A stretch of 64,000 nt of DNA from Chersky-840 sp963810195 (GTDB taxonomy: Bacteria; Actinomycetota; Acidimicrobiia; Acidimicrobiales; UBA8190), in assembly GCA_963810195.1 (NCBI GenBank), contig CAWEMO010000001.1, positions 434,001 through 498,000 of the forward strand. Reading direction: 5' to 3'. How positions within the stretch are numbered: the stretch's first letter is position 1; each line of letters starts with the position of its first letter. Both the position numbers and the translations under genes were made by a program. The notes below the pieces were generated by a model. The model had not been told where the DNA came from. It made no database searches and saw nothing but the letters and a program-made list of their open reading frames with translations. Below, in pieces: positions 41,650-51,378 of the stretch.

Positions 41650-41911
41650 GAGGGAACAAGCGCGGGTCGGCGGCGCCGCTACGCCCCGGCGTCGAGGATC
41701 AGACGACACACGTTGGTCATACCGCAGGGAAGCTTCTCGCTCGGTGATTGCTGCTGTTGACCGATCGAGAATCATTCCTGCCGGGTCCGGGGCGGTCTTG
41801 CAGTGTCCTTCCGCCCACCTCCCGACCGAGCCGATCACCCGTGTCGGTGTGGGCAGGGAGGGCATTCAGATCGTGCGAACATGCCCAGTTCGCGCGTCGT
41901 GCGGAAACACG

Positions 41912-42070
41912 TTTGCCGCGTCGACGGGAGCGATCACCACGGAGCTCATGGCTCGAATGGACCACGCCAGTCCGCGAGCCGCGCTCATGTACCAGCACGA
42001 CACTGCCGAACGTGATGGCGCCATCGCCGAGGCGTTGAGCGAGCTCGCTGGCCGAAGAGCGCGCTCCGAC
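41912..42070 (+). pseudogene. C-terminal remnant of a tyrosine recombinase (integrase)
   Basis: The frame encodes NTFAASTGAITTELMARMDH then ASPRAALMYQHDTAERDGAI and AEALSELAGR. This matches the end of phage/ICE-type integrases (GNTLAAxTGAxTxELMxRxGHxSPxAAxxYQHATxxRD), including the catalytic Tyr region (YQH). Upstream the frame quickly loses similarity; the HLRH box is reduced to PVRASCG. Downstream the frame reads on through tRNA-Gly, as often happens when an integrase overlaps its attachment site. It is a decayed element end. The rest of 41650-42222 shows nothing else. Confidence 0.6.
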
Positions 42071-42222
42071 GGCCCGCGTCACGAGGTTGCCCAACGCGGT
42101 CGGAGGGACACGAAACCGGCTTTCGCGCTGAAAAGATCGCGCACGGATCGCGCACGCCGGAGAGCTATCCACATGGCCGGACAAGTCGATACCGACTCTG
42201 ACCAGGGAAAACGGGGGAGGGG

Positions 42223-42293
42223 AGCGGGCGACGGGAATCGAACCCGCATGACCAGCTTGGAAGGCTGGGACTCTGCCATTGAGCTACGCCCGC
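42223..42293 (-). tRNA. tRNA-Gly (anticodon TCC)
   Basis: Read on the minus strand: acceptor GCGGGCG pairs with CGCCCGC, D arm GCTC...GAGT, anticodon stem CCAGC/GCTGG around loop CTTCCAA, and T arm CGGG-TTCGATT-CCCG. CCA is not encoded. An integrase remnant lies directly beyond the 3' end. Confidence 0.95.
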
Positions 42294-42337
42294 GGACCGC
42301 TCGAGGTTATCCGCTGTGCGAAGAGGATGACGTGCCG

Positions 42338-43225
42338 TCACAGGCTTTGCTCCACCGCGAGCTCGACGAATTGCCGGGCTGCGGGCGTGAGGGGCCCGTC
42401 CCTGTGGACCAGGGCGACGGCTCGAGACACTCTGGGCCGAGGTTCCACGACGACGCAGCCCAGGGCATGGGCGACCTCGGCGAGGGGGCGTGGGAGCAAA
42501 CCGGCACCGGCACCGGCCACGATGAGGGGCAGGAGAGCCTCGCGTTGCGCGGCCTCCACGACGACTGTCGCCGTCGCAGCCGACCCCTCCAGAGCGTGGT
42601 CGAGCAATCGCCTTGTCGAGCTTCCCGGTGGCGTCGCCACCAGAGGATGCTTGGCGAAGTCCCGCATCCGAAAGGGGCTTGGGACGATGCTCCCCGGCGG
42701 GAGGACGGCCAGGAATTCCTGGCTCGAAAGAGCCACCGTAACGAGCCCCTGAGCGTCCACCTGCTCGACGAGACCTACCTCTGACTCCCCTGAGCGGACG
42801 AAGTCGAGAAGGTCGTCAGTCCCCTCCGGGTCCGAAAGTCGGATCGACACACGGGGGTATGTGGCCCTGAAGGCTCCGACCAGCGGTGCCAGGGGTGCCA
42901 CGGCCAGGGTCGGCAGGCAGGTGAGGTCGAGCCGCCCGGCCCCGAGGCCCGCGATTTCTTGGACGGCGAGCCGACCGATCTCCAGGTCGTGGCGGGCTTG
43001 CCGGACAGGGAGCACGAGCGCTTGACCGGCGGGGGTCAACGAGACGGTGCGACCGAGGCGATGAAAGAGAGCCGTGCCGAGGTCGTCTTCGAGCTCCCGG
43101 ATCGCCTGGGACACCGCCGGTTGGGACATGCCGAGGGCGTCCCCGGCGGCGGTGAAGCCCCCTTCGTCCACCACCGACAGGAAGATGGCCAACCGGCGGC
43201 TATCCATATGGGACTGCTTATGCAT
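42338..43225 (-). CDS. LysR-family transcriptional regulator
   Basis: 295 residues. The N-terminal HTH is standard (RRLAIFLSVVDEGGFTAAGDALGMSQPAVSQAIRELEDDLG, then ALFHRLGRTVSLTPAG). The effector domain has two periplasmic-binding-like halves with LDLTCLPTLAVAPLAPLVGAF and PLIVAGAGAGLLPRP. Start ATG 43225, or 43207, which begins MDSRRL. It is divergent from the MFS transporter gene with 53 bases between, the typical LysR arrangement, so the exporter is its likely target. The inducer cannot be guessed. Confidence 0.92.
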   Translation of the reverse strand: MHKQSHMDSRRLAIFLSVVDEGGFTAAGDALGMSQPAVSQAIRELEDDLGTALFHRLGRTVSLTPAGQALVLPVRQARHDLEIGRLAVQEIAGLGAGRLDLTCLPTLAVAPLAPLVGAFRATYPRVSIRLSDPEGTDDLLDFVRSGESEVGLVEQVDAQGLVTVALSSQEFLAVLPPGSIVPSPFRMRDFAKHPLVATPPGSSTRRLLDHALEGSAATATVVVEAAQREALLPLIVAGAGAGLLPRPLAEVAHALGCVVVEPRPRVSRAVALVHRDGPLTPAARQFVELAVEQSL

Positions 43226-43278
43226 TAGGGAAAATCTACCTCTTTGCCTTCTGATAAGCGGGCAAGCAGGCTCGAGTC

Positions 43279-44784
43279 GTGAGCTCGACCATGGCGAGGG
43301 GGATCCGGACTCGACGGCCCCGCTGGTTGGTGGAGCCCGCGCGGCCGGAGTGGCTCCGGGCGCGGCCCAACGCGCACATCTTCGTGCTTGCGACTGTGTG
43401 CGTCGGCGCCTTCATGGGACAGCTCGACGCCAGCATCGTGACGGTGGCGTTCCCGACTCTGCAGCGTGTGTTCCACGCCAGCGTGGCCTCGGTCACCTGG
43501 GTGGGGCTCAGCTACCTCATCGTCCTGGTGGCCGGGGTGACGGCCGTAGGGCGTCTGGCCGACATGGTCGGACGGAAGCTGCTCTACGCCTACGGCTTCG
43601 TCGTCTTCATAGTCGGTTCCGCGCTGTGCGCGCTGGCACCGACCCTCGTGACCCTCGATGCCTTCCGAGTGTTCCAGGCGGCTGGTGCAGCCATGCTCCA
43701 GGCCAACAGCGTCGCCATCATCTACCTGGTCATGCCCAGGGAGCACCTGGGCCGGGGCATCGGCATCCAAGGTGCTGCCCAGGCGCTGGGGCTCGCCCTC
43801 GGCCCGAGTGTGGGCGGCCTGCTGCTCGCGGCCGGTGGCTGGCGGTTGATCTTCTTTGTCAACGTCCCGGTCGGCATCCTCGGCACGATTGCCGCATGGG
43901 TCTTTCTGCCCCGAAGCCGAGATCTCCAGGTCCGCACCCCCTATGATTGGGCGGGCCTGGCGCTGTTCGTGCCCATCGTGGTCTGCGCGCTCGTCGCCAT
44001 CTCCTTTGGCGGCCACTGGGGCTGGACGTCCTTGCCGGTAGTCGGGCTTGTCGTCACGGCAACGTGTACCGCAGCACTCTTCATCGCTCGCGAACGCCGG
44101 GCCACGGCACCGATGCTGGATCTTTCGTTGTTCCGACGGGCACCCTTCACGATCGGTGCGGCCAGCGGCCTCCTTTCTTTCGTGGTGCTGTTCGGGACGA
44201 TGTTTGCCGTGCCGTTCTTCTTGGAGCGCGGTCGGGGATTGGGCGCCGGTCACGCCGGCCTCGTGCTCACCGTTGTGCCACTGGCCCTCGGGTGCGTGGC
44301 ACCTGTAGCCGGCAAGCTGGCCGAGCGCACCGGGGGACGCCCGTTCACGGTGTCGGGGATGGTCCTTTGCTCCGCCATGCTCGCCCTCGTCGGTACCAGC
44401 CAGCCTTCGGGATGGCTCCTCGCCGGCGAGCTCAGCCTCGTCGGAGTGGGGCTGGGACTCTTCATCTCACCGAACAACGCCGTCATCATGAGCTCCGCGC
44501 CCCGGACACACGCCGGCGTCGCCAGCGGGATCTTGAACATGAGCCGCGGTCTCGGCACCGCCCTCGGCCTCGCGCTGACCGGCCTTGTTCTCGGCGTCGC
44601 CGCCGCCAAACAGACCGCACGGCCGGCGGCCGACCATGGCTTCGAGGCCGTCGCATTGTTCCTTGCCTGCGTCGCCCTGGTGGCTGCCGTCCTCTGCGCG
44701 GATATCCCCGGGCTCTTGAGGACGCAGCGGAGAAATCGTGGCGGCGGGTCGGGACCGGCAGAGGGGTTCGGCGCGGCGCCCTGA
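43279..44784 (+). CDS. MFS multidrug efflux transporter, DHA2 (EmrB/QacA) type
   Basis: 501 residues with about 14 helices. The DHA2 markers are GAFMGQLDASIVTVAFPTLQ (motif D1), GRLADMVGRKLLYAYG (motif A), FRVFQAAGAAML and LGLALGPSVGGLLL (motif C, antiporter type). The acidic residue in helix 1 (LDAS) is present, as needed for proton-coupled export. GTG 43279 is the start; ATG 43291 is possible. Regulation is probably by the divergent LysR protein. The substrate is unknown. Confidence 0.9.
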   Translation: MSSTMARGIRTRRPRWLVEPARPEWLRARPNAHIFVLATVCVGAFMGQLDASIVTVAFPTLQRVFHASVASVTWVGLSYLIVLVAGVTAVGRLADMVGRKLLYAYGFVVFIVGSALCALAPTLVTLDAFRVFQAAGAAMLQANSVAIIYLVMPREHLGRGIGIQGAAQALGLALGPSVGGLLLAAGGWRLIFFVNVPVGILGTIAAWVFLPRSRDLQVRTPYDWAGLALFVPIVVCALVAISFGGHWGWTSLPVVGLVVTATCTAALFIARERRATAPMLDLSLFRRAPFTIGAASGLLSFVVLFGTMFAVPFFLERGRGLGAGHAGLVLTVVPLALGCVAPVAGKLAERTGGRPFTVSGMVLCSAMLALVGTSQPSGWLLAGELSLVGVGLGLFISPNNAVIMSSAPRTHAGVASGILNMSRGLGTALGLALTGLVLGVAAAKQTARPAADHGFEAVALFLACVALVAAVLCADIPGLLRTQRRNRGGGSGPAEGFGAAP

Positions 44785-44983
44785 CGCCCACTTCCCTGGC
44801 ATGAAGGGACCTTGGACCCTGCCTGTCTCGATCATGTCCCTGTCAAGCTGGGTCTCGAGAAGATCGGAGTCTCTGGGTGGATCGCGTCGACATGTCGATA
44901 GCAACGATGGTCACGTCTATCAACTGGGATCATCGCTCGCCTTCGGGGGTCGAAGCCGGGCGAGACGGTTCGAAGGTCGCACG

Positions 44984-46651
44984 ATGACCCCCCGGCGCGT
45001 CGTCATCGTCGGTGGCGTCGCCGGAGGGATGTCGGCAGCGACGCGTCTCCGTCGCCTCGACGAGCAGGCCGTAATTACAGTGATCGAACGATCAGGCCAT
45101 GTGTCCTACGCCAATTGCGGGCTTCCCTATTTCGTCGGCGGGGTCATCGAGGATGAGGACGACCTCCTACTTCAGACGCCCGGCACCCTGTTCGATCGAT
45201 TCCGCCTCGACGTCCGGATCGATACCGAAGTGGTCGGCATCGATGCCCGCAATCACGAGGTCACGACGCGATCCACCCTCGACGGCCGAATGGAGTCCCT
45301 CGGGTACGACAAGCTCGTGTTGAGCCCCGGTGCGGTCCCGGTCCGGCCACCCATACCGGGCTTCGAACGGGTTCGCGTGCTGCGGACGGTCGAAGACGCG
45401 GAACGGCTCGCAACCGACGTCGCAGGAGGACCGCGCAGTGCCGTGATCATCGGAGCAGGGTTCATCGGGCTCGAGACGGCCGAGAACCTCGCGCACAAGT
45501 CGATCGCCGTGACCGTAGTCGAGGCGGTCGACCAGGTCCTCACCCCGCTCGACCCCGAGCTCGCCATCCTGGTGGCAGCCGAGCTCACCTCCCACGGCGT
45601 GGTCGTCGAGACAGGGGTCGCAGTCTCCGAAGTGACCGACTGCGGGGTGACGCTCGGCGACGGCCGGATGATCCCCGGCGAGATCGTGGTCGGGTCCATC
45701 GGCGTTCGCCCCGACGCCCGTCTGGCTGACATGGCCGGCCTGGTCCTCAGCGCACATTGTGCCATCGCAGTCGACGAGGTCAACCGCACCAGCGACCCGG
45801 ACATCTATGCCGTGGGCGACGCCGTCGAAAAGGAGGACTGGGTGGGGGGCGGGAACTCGCTCATCGCCCTCGCCAACATCGCCAACCGCCAGGGGCGGCG
45901 GGTCGCGGACCATATCTGTGGCCTTCCGGCGCGCGCCGCACCCTCGCTCGGGACGGCCATCGTCAAGGTGTTCGACCTCACTGCCGCCACGACGGGATGG
46001 AACGAGAAGAGGCTCCGGGCCGCGGGACGCAGGTACCGAACGGTGCACTCGCATCCCCTGAGCCACGCCGGCTATTACCCGGGCGCAGAGGCCATGGCGC
46101 TCAAGCTTCTCTTCGATCCCGACGACGGCACCATTCTCGGGGCCCAGGCGGTCGGGAAGGCGGGTGTGGACAAGCGGATCGATGTCATCGCCACCGCGAT
46201 CACCGGCGGGATCACCGCGGAGGGGCTCGCCGACCTCGAGCTCGCGTACGCACCTCCGTTCTCATCCGCCAAGGATCCGGTCAACATGCTCGGCTACATG
46301 GCGGAGAATGTGCGCAGCGGCGCGTGTGACGTCGTGGAGTATGACGAGCTCGCGTCGTTGACCCACGCGGGGTGGACGCTCGTTGACGTCCGGACCACCT
46401 CGGAGCACGCACGGGCGGCCATCCCGGGCTCGATGTGCCTCCCTCTCGACCACTTGCGCGAGGAGATCGACGGAGCCCCGGGTCCATTCGTCGTCTACTG
46501 CGAGGTCGGCCAGCGCGGACACACTGCGACGTCGCTGCTCCACGAACTTGGGATCCCTGCCCGCAACCTCGACGGTGGCTACCGCACTTGGGTCGCGGCG
46601 GACGCTGCCCGTGCGCAAAACCCATCTCGTCTCGTCGATTGCGAGCTCTAG
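44984..46651 (+). CDS. CoA-disulfide-reductase-type flavoprotein with C-terminal rhodanese domain
   Basis: 555 residues. The FAD/NAD(P) two-dinucleotide fold starts RRVVIVGGVAGGMSAATRLRRL; the single active Cys is in HVSYANCGLPYF; the second Rossmann motif is SAVIIGAGFIGLETAENL; DIYAVGDAVE closes the FAD site; and the dimer domain contains the conserved Tyr pair (HAGYYPGAE). A rhodanese domain (about 460-545) ends the chain with its Cys loop VVYCEVGQRGH. CoADR-RHD proteins reduce CoA disulfides, persulfides or polysulfide. ATG 44984 is chosen over the open frame from 44738. It fits the sulfide and persulfide genes further right, although it is 4-5 kb away. Confidence 0.88.
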   Translation: MTPRRVVIVGGVAGGMSAATRLRRLDEQAVITVIERSGHVSYANCGLPYFVGGVIEDEDDLLLQTPGTLFDRFRLDVRIDTEVVGIDARNHEVTTRSTLDGRMESLGYDKLVLSPGAVPVRPPIPGFERVRVLRTVEDAERLATDVAGGPRSAVIIGAGFIGLETAENLAHKSIAVTVVEAVDQVLTPLDPELAILVAAELTSHGVVVETGVAVSEVTDCGVTLGDGRMIPGEIVVGSIGVRPDARLADMAGLVLSAHCAIAVDEVNRTSDPDIYAVGDAVEKEDWVGGGNSLIALANIANRQGRRVADHICGLPARAAPSLGTAIVKVFDLTAATTGWNEKRLRAAGRRYRTVHSHPLSHAGYYPGAEAMALKLLFDPDDGTILGAQAVGKAGVDKRIDVIATAITGGITAEGLADLELAYAPPFSSAKDPVNMLGYMAENVRSGACDVVEYDELASLTHAGWTLVDVRTTSEHARAAIPGSMCLPLDHLREEIDGAPGPFVVYCEVGQRGHTATSLLHELGIPARNLDGGYRTWVAADAARAQNPSRLVDCEL

Positions 46652-46752
46652 GTGCCTCGAGATCGGATCGGCTCTGGGGAAAGGTGCGGGTGACCTGCCG
46701 GTATAAGGGATCAACTACACCGAGATCTCGCCCTAGGGCGTTGGCGGGTTCG

Positions 46753-47355
46753 TCATATCGGCTGTTTGACGGCCCGCACCAACGTGTCTATGGCCACGCA
46801 GCGACCCTGGTCTGTATCGACATCGCGTCGTACACGGTCTGCGCGCACGATCCGAAGCTCTGCGATGTCGCTCGCCACTTGCTCGGGACTGAACAGCACG
46901 GCGGGGTCCTGCGGCCCCCCGTAGCCGTCGGTCAAGTTGGTCGTGTCGTGACCGACGACGAGGAGCGTACCTCCGGCGGCCAATGCGTCCTGTGCGTGCG
47001 CCAACACCCGGTGCCGGTCGTCGCTCGGGAGATGCAGATAGAAGACGATTACCAGGTCGAAGCTTCCTCCCGGCGGATCACATTCGATGACGTCCGCCTC
47101 TATCCAATCAACGTCAACGTCATATCGCGCAGCGAGGCGGCGAGCCTTAGCGAGTCCAACTGGAGAGAAGTCGATGCCCGTGACATGCCAGCCATGTCTG
47201 GCAAGCCACACGGCGTTGCGACCTTCCCCGCAGGCAAGATCCAGTGCCCGGCCCGGTTGAAGATCGACCACCTCCTTCACGAGTAACTGGTTCGGGTCCG
47301 TCTTCCAGACGAACTCGTCTCCGCCGTACCGCTGATCCCAGTTCAAGCTGTCCAC
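46753..47355 (-). CDS. Class I SAM-dependent methyltransferase (TehB-like)
   Basis: 200 residues. MDSLNWDQRYGGDEFVWKTDPNQLL resembles the start of TehB/TPMT-like enzymes. Motif I is ALDLACGEGRNAVWLA, the acidic residue after strand 2 is in VTGIDFSPVGL, motif II DWIEADVIE and motif IV FDLVIVFYLHL. The active site therefore looks intact. The substrate is unknown; small thiol or metalloid substrates are common in this group. ATG 47355 is a clean start. Confidence 0.82.
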   Translation of the reverse strand: MDSLNWDQRYGGDEFVWKTDPNQLLVKEVVDLQPGRALDLACGEGRNAVWLARHGWHVTGIDFSPVGLAKARRLAARYDVDVDWIEADVIECDPPGGSFDLVIVFYLHLPSDDRHRVLAHAQDALAAGGTLLVVGHDTTNLTDGYGGPQDPAVLFSPEQVASDIAELRIVRADRVRRDVDTDQGRCVAIDTLVRAVKQPI

Positions 47356-47440
47356 GATCAGATCCTTAGTCCGAGGGCTGATGGATTGGCGTCGTGTTGT
47401 CCTTGCAGCAGCGGCATTGCCTGCGCCAACTTCGACGCCG

Positions 47441-48061
47441 TCATTGGTCGGACTTCGTGGCCACCCCGGAGATGAACCAGCTCCAAGGCTTCGGTCCCTT
47501 GGCGTATCGCTGCTCGACGCGCTCGATGTCGAAGCCTGCGTCGCTCACCAATACCTCTGGTCTTCGGGTGAGGTGACACCCGTCGGCTAGGCGCAGCTGC
47601 AGCGGTTCGAGCCGTCGTTGCCACATGGCCACACCCGGGTCAGGGGAGAGGCCGTGCTCGAGGAAGTGAAACCGAGCGCCCGGGCGCATCACCCGGCGCA
47701 GTTCGGCCAGTGCCTGGCGGGCATCGGGGATGGTGCACAACGTGAAGGTGGACAGCGCGCTATCGCAACTCTCATCCTCGAGAGGGATGGTCTGGCCGTC
47801 GAGGCCGATGTGCGTGACGGGCACTCCTGACCGAGCGACCCGTTTCTTGGAGAGTCGACGGGCAACTGCCGCCGGTTCAACGGCCAAGACCAGTTCGACT
47901 TCCGGCGGGTAATGGTCGACGTTCAGCCCCGACCCGAACCCGATCTCGACAACCCGTCCCGTGAGCCCTTCGGTCACTTCGGCTCGCCACCGCCGCAAAC
48001 CGCTCGTCCCGCAAGCCCGGTCCACCAGGCGCGGCAGAACCTGCTGGCGGTAGAAGCCCAT
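47441..48061 (-). CDS. Class I SAM-dependent methyltransferase (UbiE/PmtA-like)
   Basis: 206 residues. Motif I is RVVEIGFGSGLNVDHYP, the acidic residue after strand 2 is in LVLAVEPAAVARRL, then IPLEDESCDSALSTFTLCTI and RRVMRPGARFHFLEHGL, typical of the group of small methyltransferases near phospholipid N-methyltransferases. Two Cys in the middle are not catalytic in the family. It follows the MmpL-type gene on the same strand after a 90-base gap and precedes another methyltransferase. The true substrate is unknown. Confidence 0.82.
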   Translation of the reverse strand: MGFYRQQVLPRLVDRACGTSGLRRWRAEVTEGLTGRVVEIGFGSGLNVDHYPPEVELVLAVEPAAVARRLSKKRVARSGVPVTHIGLDGQTIPLEDESCDSALSTFTLCTIPDARQALAELRRVMRPGARFHFLEHGLSPDPGVAMWQRRLEPLQLRLADGCHLTRRPEVLVSDAGFDIERVEQRYAKGPKPWSWFISGVATKSDQ

Positions 48062-48150
48062 GGGCACACGCTAATCCCATGTCGACCGAAGGACGGTCGA
48101 ATCGCTCTGCGGAGCCCTCCCGTCGGTGAATGCGCACGTCCCATGAGCAC

Positions 48151-50355
48151 TCAGTGGGCGAAGCGGACGCGGGGCAGGATGCGCGCCAGCCAGCGTGGGA
48201 GCTTCCAGCTGTGGTGGTGGCCGAGGCGGAGCAGGACCGGTAGCAGGACGAGACGGACGACAACAGCGTCGAGGGCCACGGCCACGGCGAGAATAACCCC
48301 CATTTCCTTCGGAGCGAGTGGCCCGGAGAGGGCGAAGGTCAGAAACACGGCGATCATGACCGCTGCCGCCGACAAGACCACGCGCCCTGAGCTGAGCACC
48401 GAGCCCACCATGGCGTGCTCGGGGTCGGCATGGGTCTCGTAGCGCTCCTTGGCCGCGGACAGGAGGAACAGCGTGTAGTCCATGGCCACGCCGAAGACCA
48501 TGGCTCCGAAGAAAAGCGGTGCCCAGGCGTCGACGAACCCTTGGGGTGTGAAGGCGAGCAGTCCGGAAAGATGTCCGTCTTGGAAGATGAGGCGCGCCAC
48601 CCCGAAGGCTCCTGCAACCGACAGGGCGGTGATGAGAACACCGGCGGCGGCAAGCAAGGGGGCGCCGAGGGCGATGAGCAGCAAGATGAAGCCGATCACT
48701 GCCAGCAGCCCGAACACGAGCGGCGCGTGTGAGCTGAGCGACCGCTGGAGGTCGTGGTTCTCTGCCGCCGCGCCGCCGACCAGGGAGCCGGCCGGCAGGA
48801 CCTGGCGGATGCGGTCGATGGTCGACCCGGTAGCCGGCGTCGAGGGGCCGGTTCTGGGCACGACCTGGTCGAGGGTCCAGCCGGCGTGGGTCGACCCCGG
48901 TGTGACCGCGGCCACGCCCGCCGTGTGGTCGAGGGTGAGAAGTGCGGCGTGCTGGAACGAGGCCGGGACAAGAACCTGCAAGGTGCCCGGGGCCCCGGGC
49001 CCGAAGGCCTTGGCGACCTCGTCGTATCCGATCCGGGCATTGGCGGTCGCCGGCACGATGGTGATCGACGGCATGTCGGTGCGCATGCCGATCACCGGCG
49101 CGGCGGCGAGGAGAAGCACTCCGAGCGCAGCCAGGCCGGTGGGGACGGGGTGGCGCCACAAGAGGCGTCCCCAGGCATGGAGCCGATCGTCGAGGCTCGG
49201 TCGGCTCTTTGCCCCGGAACGCCCGGGGACGCGGATGCGACCGGCGTTGATCCGCGTCCCGAGGCGTCCGAGCACAGCGGGCAGGAGCGTCAAAGTGGCA
49301 GCCAGGACGGCGACGACCGACAGCATGATGCCGAGGGCCATGGAGCGAAATGCAGGGCTCGGCACGAGCAGGATGGCGGCGAGGGATCCGAGGACCGTGA
49401 GGGCGCTGAAGGCGACGGCCTTGCCGGCGGTGTCCACCGTTTCGGCCACCGCCGCCACCACGCCCTCATGATCGCCTGGATCGACTCCTCGCCGCTCCAG
49501 CGCGGCACGGAAGCGCACGACGAGGAACAGCGCGTAGTCGATCCCGAGGGCGAGGGCGAACATCAAGGCGAAATTGAGAGCCCAGATGGATACCGGGGCC
49601 ACGTGCGTCGAGAGGACGAGTGCCCCGGCGGCGATGAGCAAGCCCACCATGGTGAGCATGAGAGGGAGTCCGGCGGCCACAAGGCTGCCGAACGCGATGA
49701 CCAAGATGACCATGGTCACCGGCCACGAGAGCATCTCTGAGCGAAGCATGGCGCTGCGATTGGCCGAGTTGAAGTTGGCCCACAGCGCACTGTCACCGGT
49801 CAGGATCACCGTGATGCCCGGTCGGGAGAGCCGGCCGAGGGGCTTGGCCAGCGCATCGGCGGCACGGACCATGTCGTTGGCATCCGCGGCGGCACCGGCG
49901 GTGACGACACCAGTCCTGCCGTCCGCCGACAACGAGACGCCCGGCTGGGGTGCGACGACGGTGGAGATCCGGGGGTCGCCGTGCAGGAGCTTCGACACCT
50001 TGGTCAGGACCACCTGGGCGGCGGCGTCTGTGGCGATCGGCCTGCTGTGGTCGACGATCACCACTTGGAGAGCGGTGGCTCCCAGACCGGCGAAGTCGCG
50101 CTGGACGATGGCTCGCGCCTTCACCGACTGGCTGGTCGAGTCCTGCCAGCCCGCACCGGCCAGGGCGTGCTCGACCTGCGGGGCGAAGGCGCCGAAGATG
50201 ATCAGGACGATGAGCCACAGGAGGAGCACGGCTCGGAGGTGGGTCGCAGACCACGCACCGAGCCGGGCCATCCGCCCGCTGCGCTCGCTTGTGGTGGCGG
50301 GTGCCTCGACTTCCTCGTCGGGCTCGGTGAGAACGCTGAGTTGGTTCGTTGCCAC
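48151..50355 (-). CDS. MmpL/RND-family membrane transporter
   Basis: 734 residues with two MMPL halves of about six helices each. Each half has the proton-relay Asp-Tyr pair: ALGIDYALFLVVRFR and GVAMDYTLFLLSAAKE. The first extracytoplasmic loop (about 55-195) and the second are both present. GTG 50355 has AAGGAG upstream. A CstR-like operator (50411-50426) lies 56 bases before the start, so the gene belongs to the persulfide-responsive set of its neighbours. MmpL proteins export lipids or siderophores; here export of a sulfur compound or a membrane-repair function is only a guess. Confidence 0.88.
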   Translation of the reverse strand: MATNQLSVLTEPDEEVEAPATTSERSGRMARLGAWSATHLRAVLLLWLIVLIIFGAFAPQVEHALAGAGWQDSTSQSVKARAIVQRDFAGLGATALQVVIVDHSRPIATDAAAQVVLTKVSKLLHGDPRISTVVAPQPGVSLSADGRTGVVTAGAAADANDMVRAADALAKPLGRLSRPGITVILTGDSALWANFNSANRSAMLRSEMLSWPVTMVILVIAFGSLVAAGLPLMLTMVGLLIAAGALVLSTHVAPVSIWALNFALMFALALGIDYALFLVVRFRAALERRGVDPGDHEGVVAAVAETVDTAGKAVAFSALTVLGSLAAILLVPSPAFRSMALGIMLSVVAVLAATLTLLPAVLGRLGTRINAGRIRVPGRSGAKSRPSLDDRLHAWGRLLWRHPVPTGLAALGVLLLAAAPVIGMRTDMPSITIVPATANARIGYDEVAKAFGPGAPGTLQVLVPASFQHAALLTLDHTAGVAAVTPGSTHAGWTLDQVVPRTGPSTPATGSTIDRIRQVLPAGSLVGGAAAENHDLQRSLSSHAPLVFGLLAVIGFILLLIALGAPLLAAAGVLITALSVAGAFGVARLIFQDGHLSGLLAFTPQGFVDAWAPLFFGAMVFGVAMDYTLFLLSAAKERYETHADPEHAMVGSVLSSGRVVLSAAAVMIAVFLTFALSGPLAPKEMGVILAVAVALDAVVVRLVLLPVLLRLGHHHSWKLPRWLARILPRVRFAH

Positions 50356-50410
50356 GGGAGCAGCTCCTTGGTCTGGGGCGGGCCGCCGAGAGGATCAGGT
50401 CGACGCCAGT

Positions 50411-50426
50411 ATACCCCCCAGGGTAT
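50411..50426. promoter_or_regulatory. CstR/CsoR-type operator upstream of the MmpL gene
   Basis: ATACCCCCCAGGGTAT is a near-perfect palindrome with the ATACCC...GGGTAT arms also found twice between the rhodanese and persulfide dioxygenase genes. Confidence 0.65.
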
Positions 50427-50469
50427 ATGGCCAGCCCCGAAAAGACCCCCCCGGGGCCGCACCTCGGGC

Positions 50470-51378
50470 TCAGAGCGACGCGACGGAGCGGGCCAGCGTG
50501 TACGCGGCGACCGCCACGAGCAGGACAGCGAACCACCGGAGGAGCGTCGAAGCCCGGGTCCGGCCGGCCAGGTGGTTCCCAGCGACCGCCCCGGCCAGTG
50601 CGGCGGCGGTGAAGGGCGCTGCGACGTGCCAGTCCACGCCGGTGGTGGCCAGTCTCGAGGCCAAGGCGACGGCGCAGTTGACGGCGATGACGAGGAGCGA
50701 GGTGCCGACGGCGGTCGGCATGTCGAACCCCAGGGCGAGCACGAGGGCGGGAACGATGATGAAGCCGCCGCCCACGCCGAAGAAGCCGGTCATGAATCCG
50801 ACGACCGTTCCGGCGGCTATCACCTTGAGCACCGTCGAGAGCCGGGGAGGGGCCTTGTGCCTTTTCGGCTTGGCGGGGCTGGGGGCCGAGCGGCCGTCGA
50901 CCGCGATGGCATCGAGGAGGACCGAAGGTGCCGAGACAGAGGAAGGCAGGCTGTTCGGGGCGACGGGGGCCAGGGGCGAGCTCGTCATGTGGGAAAGCTT
51001 CGCTGCGATGCGTTTAGGGGTACGGGCGGTCACCCACATGCGCCACGCGGCGATCACCATGACCCCGGCAAAGGCGGCGAGCAGAACATCGGGATTGACC
51101 GCCCGGTTCAGGCGAGATCCCAACAGAGACCCGGCCACGCCAGCCAGGCTGAACCACAGGCCGGCGACCACTCGTACCCGAGCGGCGCGCCAGTGGCTCG
51201 CCATGCCCCCGAGGGCGGCGACGCCGACGACCACGAGCGAAGTCGTGACCGCCTCTTTCGGGCCGAGGCCGACGACATAGACGAGCGCGGGGACCGCCAG
51301 GATCGACCCGCCACCGCCGAGGGCACCGAGTGCGAGCCCGACGAGCAGACCCAGGGGCAAGGCCAGCAGGAGGTTCAC
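50470..51378 (-). CDS. TauE/SafE-family membrane transporter
   Basis: 302 residues, about eight helices. The family's paired motif is visible in both halves: LVGLALGALGGGGSILAVPALVYV and TVVGFMTGFFGVGGGFIIVPAL. TauE/SafE proteins move sulfonates, sulfite or other sulfur anions across the membrane and are a usual partner in CstR-controlled operons. GTG 51378 overlaps the rhodanese stop, so both are one unit. It most likely exports sulfite or thiosulfate formed by the persulfide dioxygenase. Confidence 0.9.
   Translation of the reverse strand: MNLLLALPLGLLVGLALGALGGGGSILAVPALVYVVGLGPKEAVTTSLVVVGVAALGGMASHWRAARVRVVAGLWFSLAGVAGSLLGSRLNRAVNPDVLLAAFAGVMVIAAWRMWVTARTPKRIAAKLSHMTSSPLAPVAPNSLPSSVSAPSVLLDAIAVDGRSAPSPAKPKRHKAPPRLSTVLKVIAAGTVVGFMTGFFGVGGGFIIVPALVLALGFDMPTAVGTSLLVIAVNCAVALASRLATTGVDWHVAAPFTAAALAGAVAGNHLAGRTRASTLLRWFAVLLVAVAAYTLARSVASL

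Noticed and set aside
41744..42784. A 346-codon plus-strand frame through tRNA-Gly and the LysR gene
   Set aside because: Only the integrase-like stretch (41912-42070) is meaningful. The remainder is translation of a tRNA complement and the antisense of LysR.
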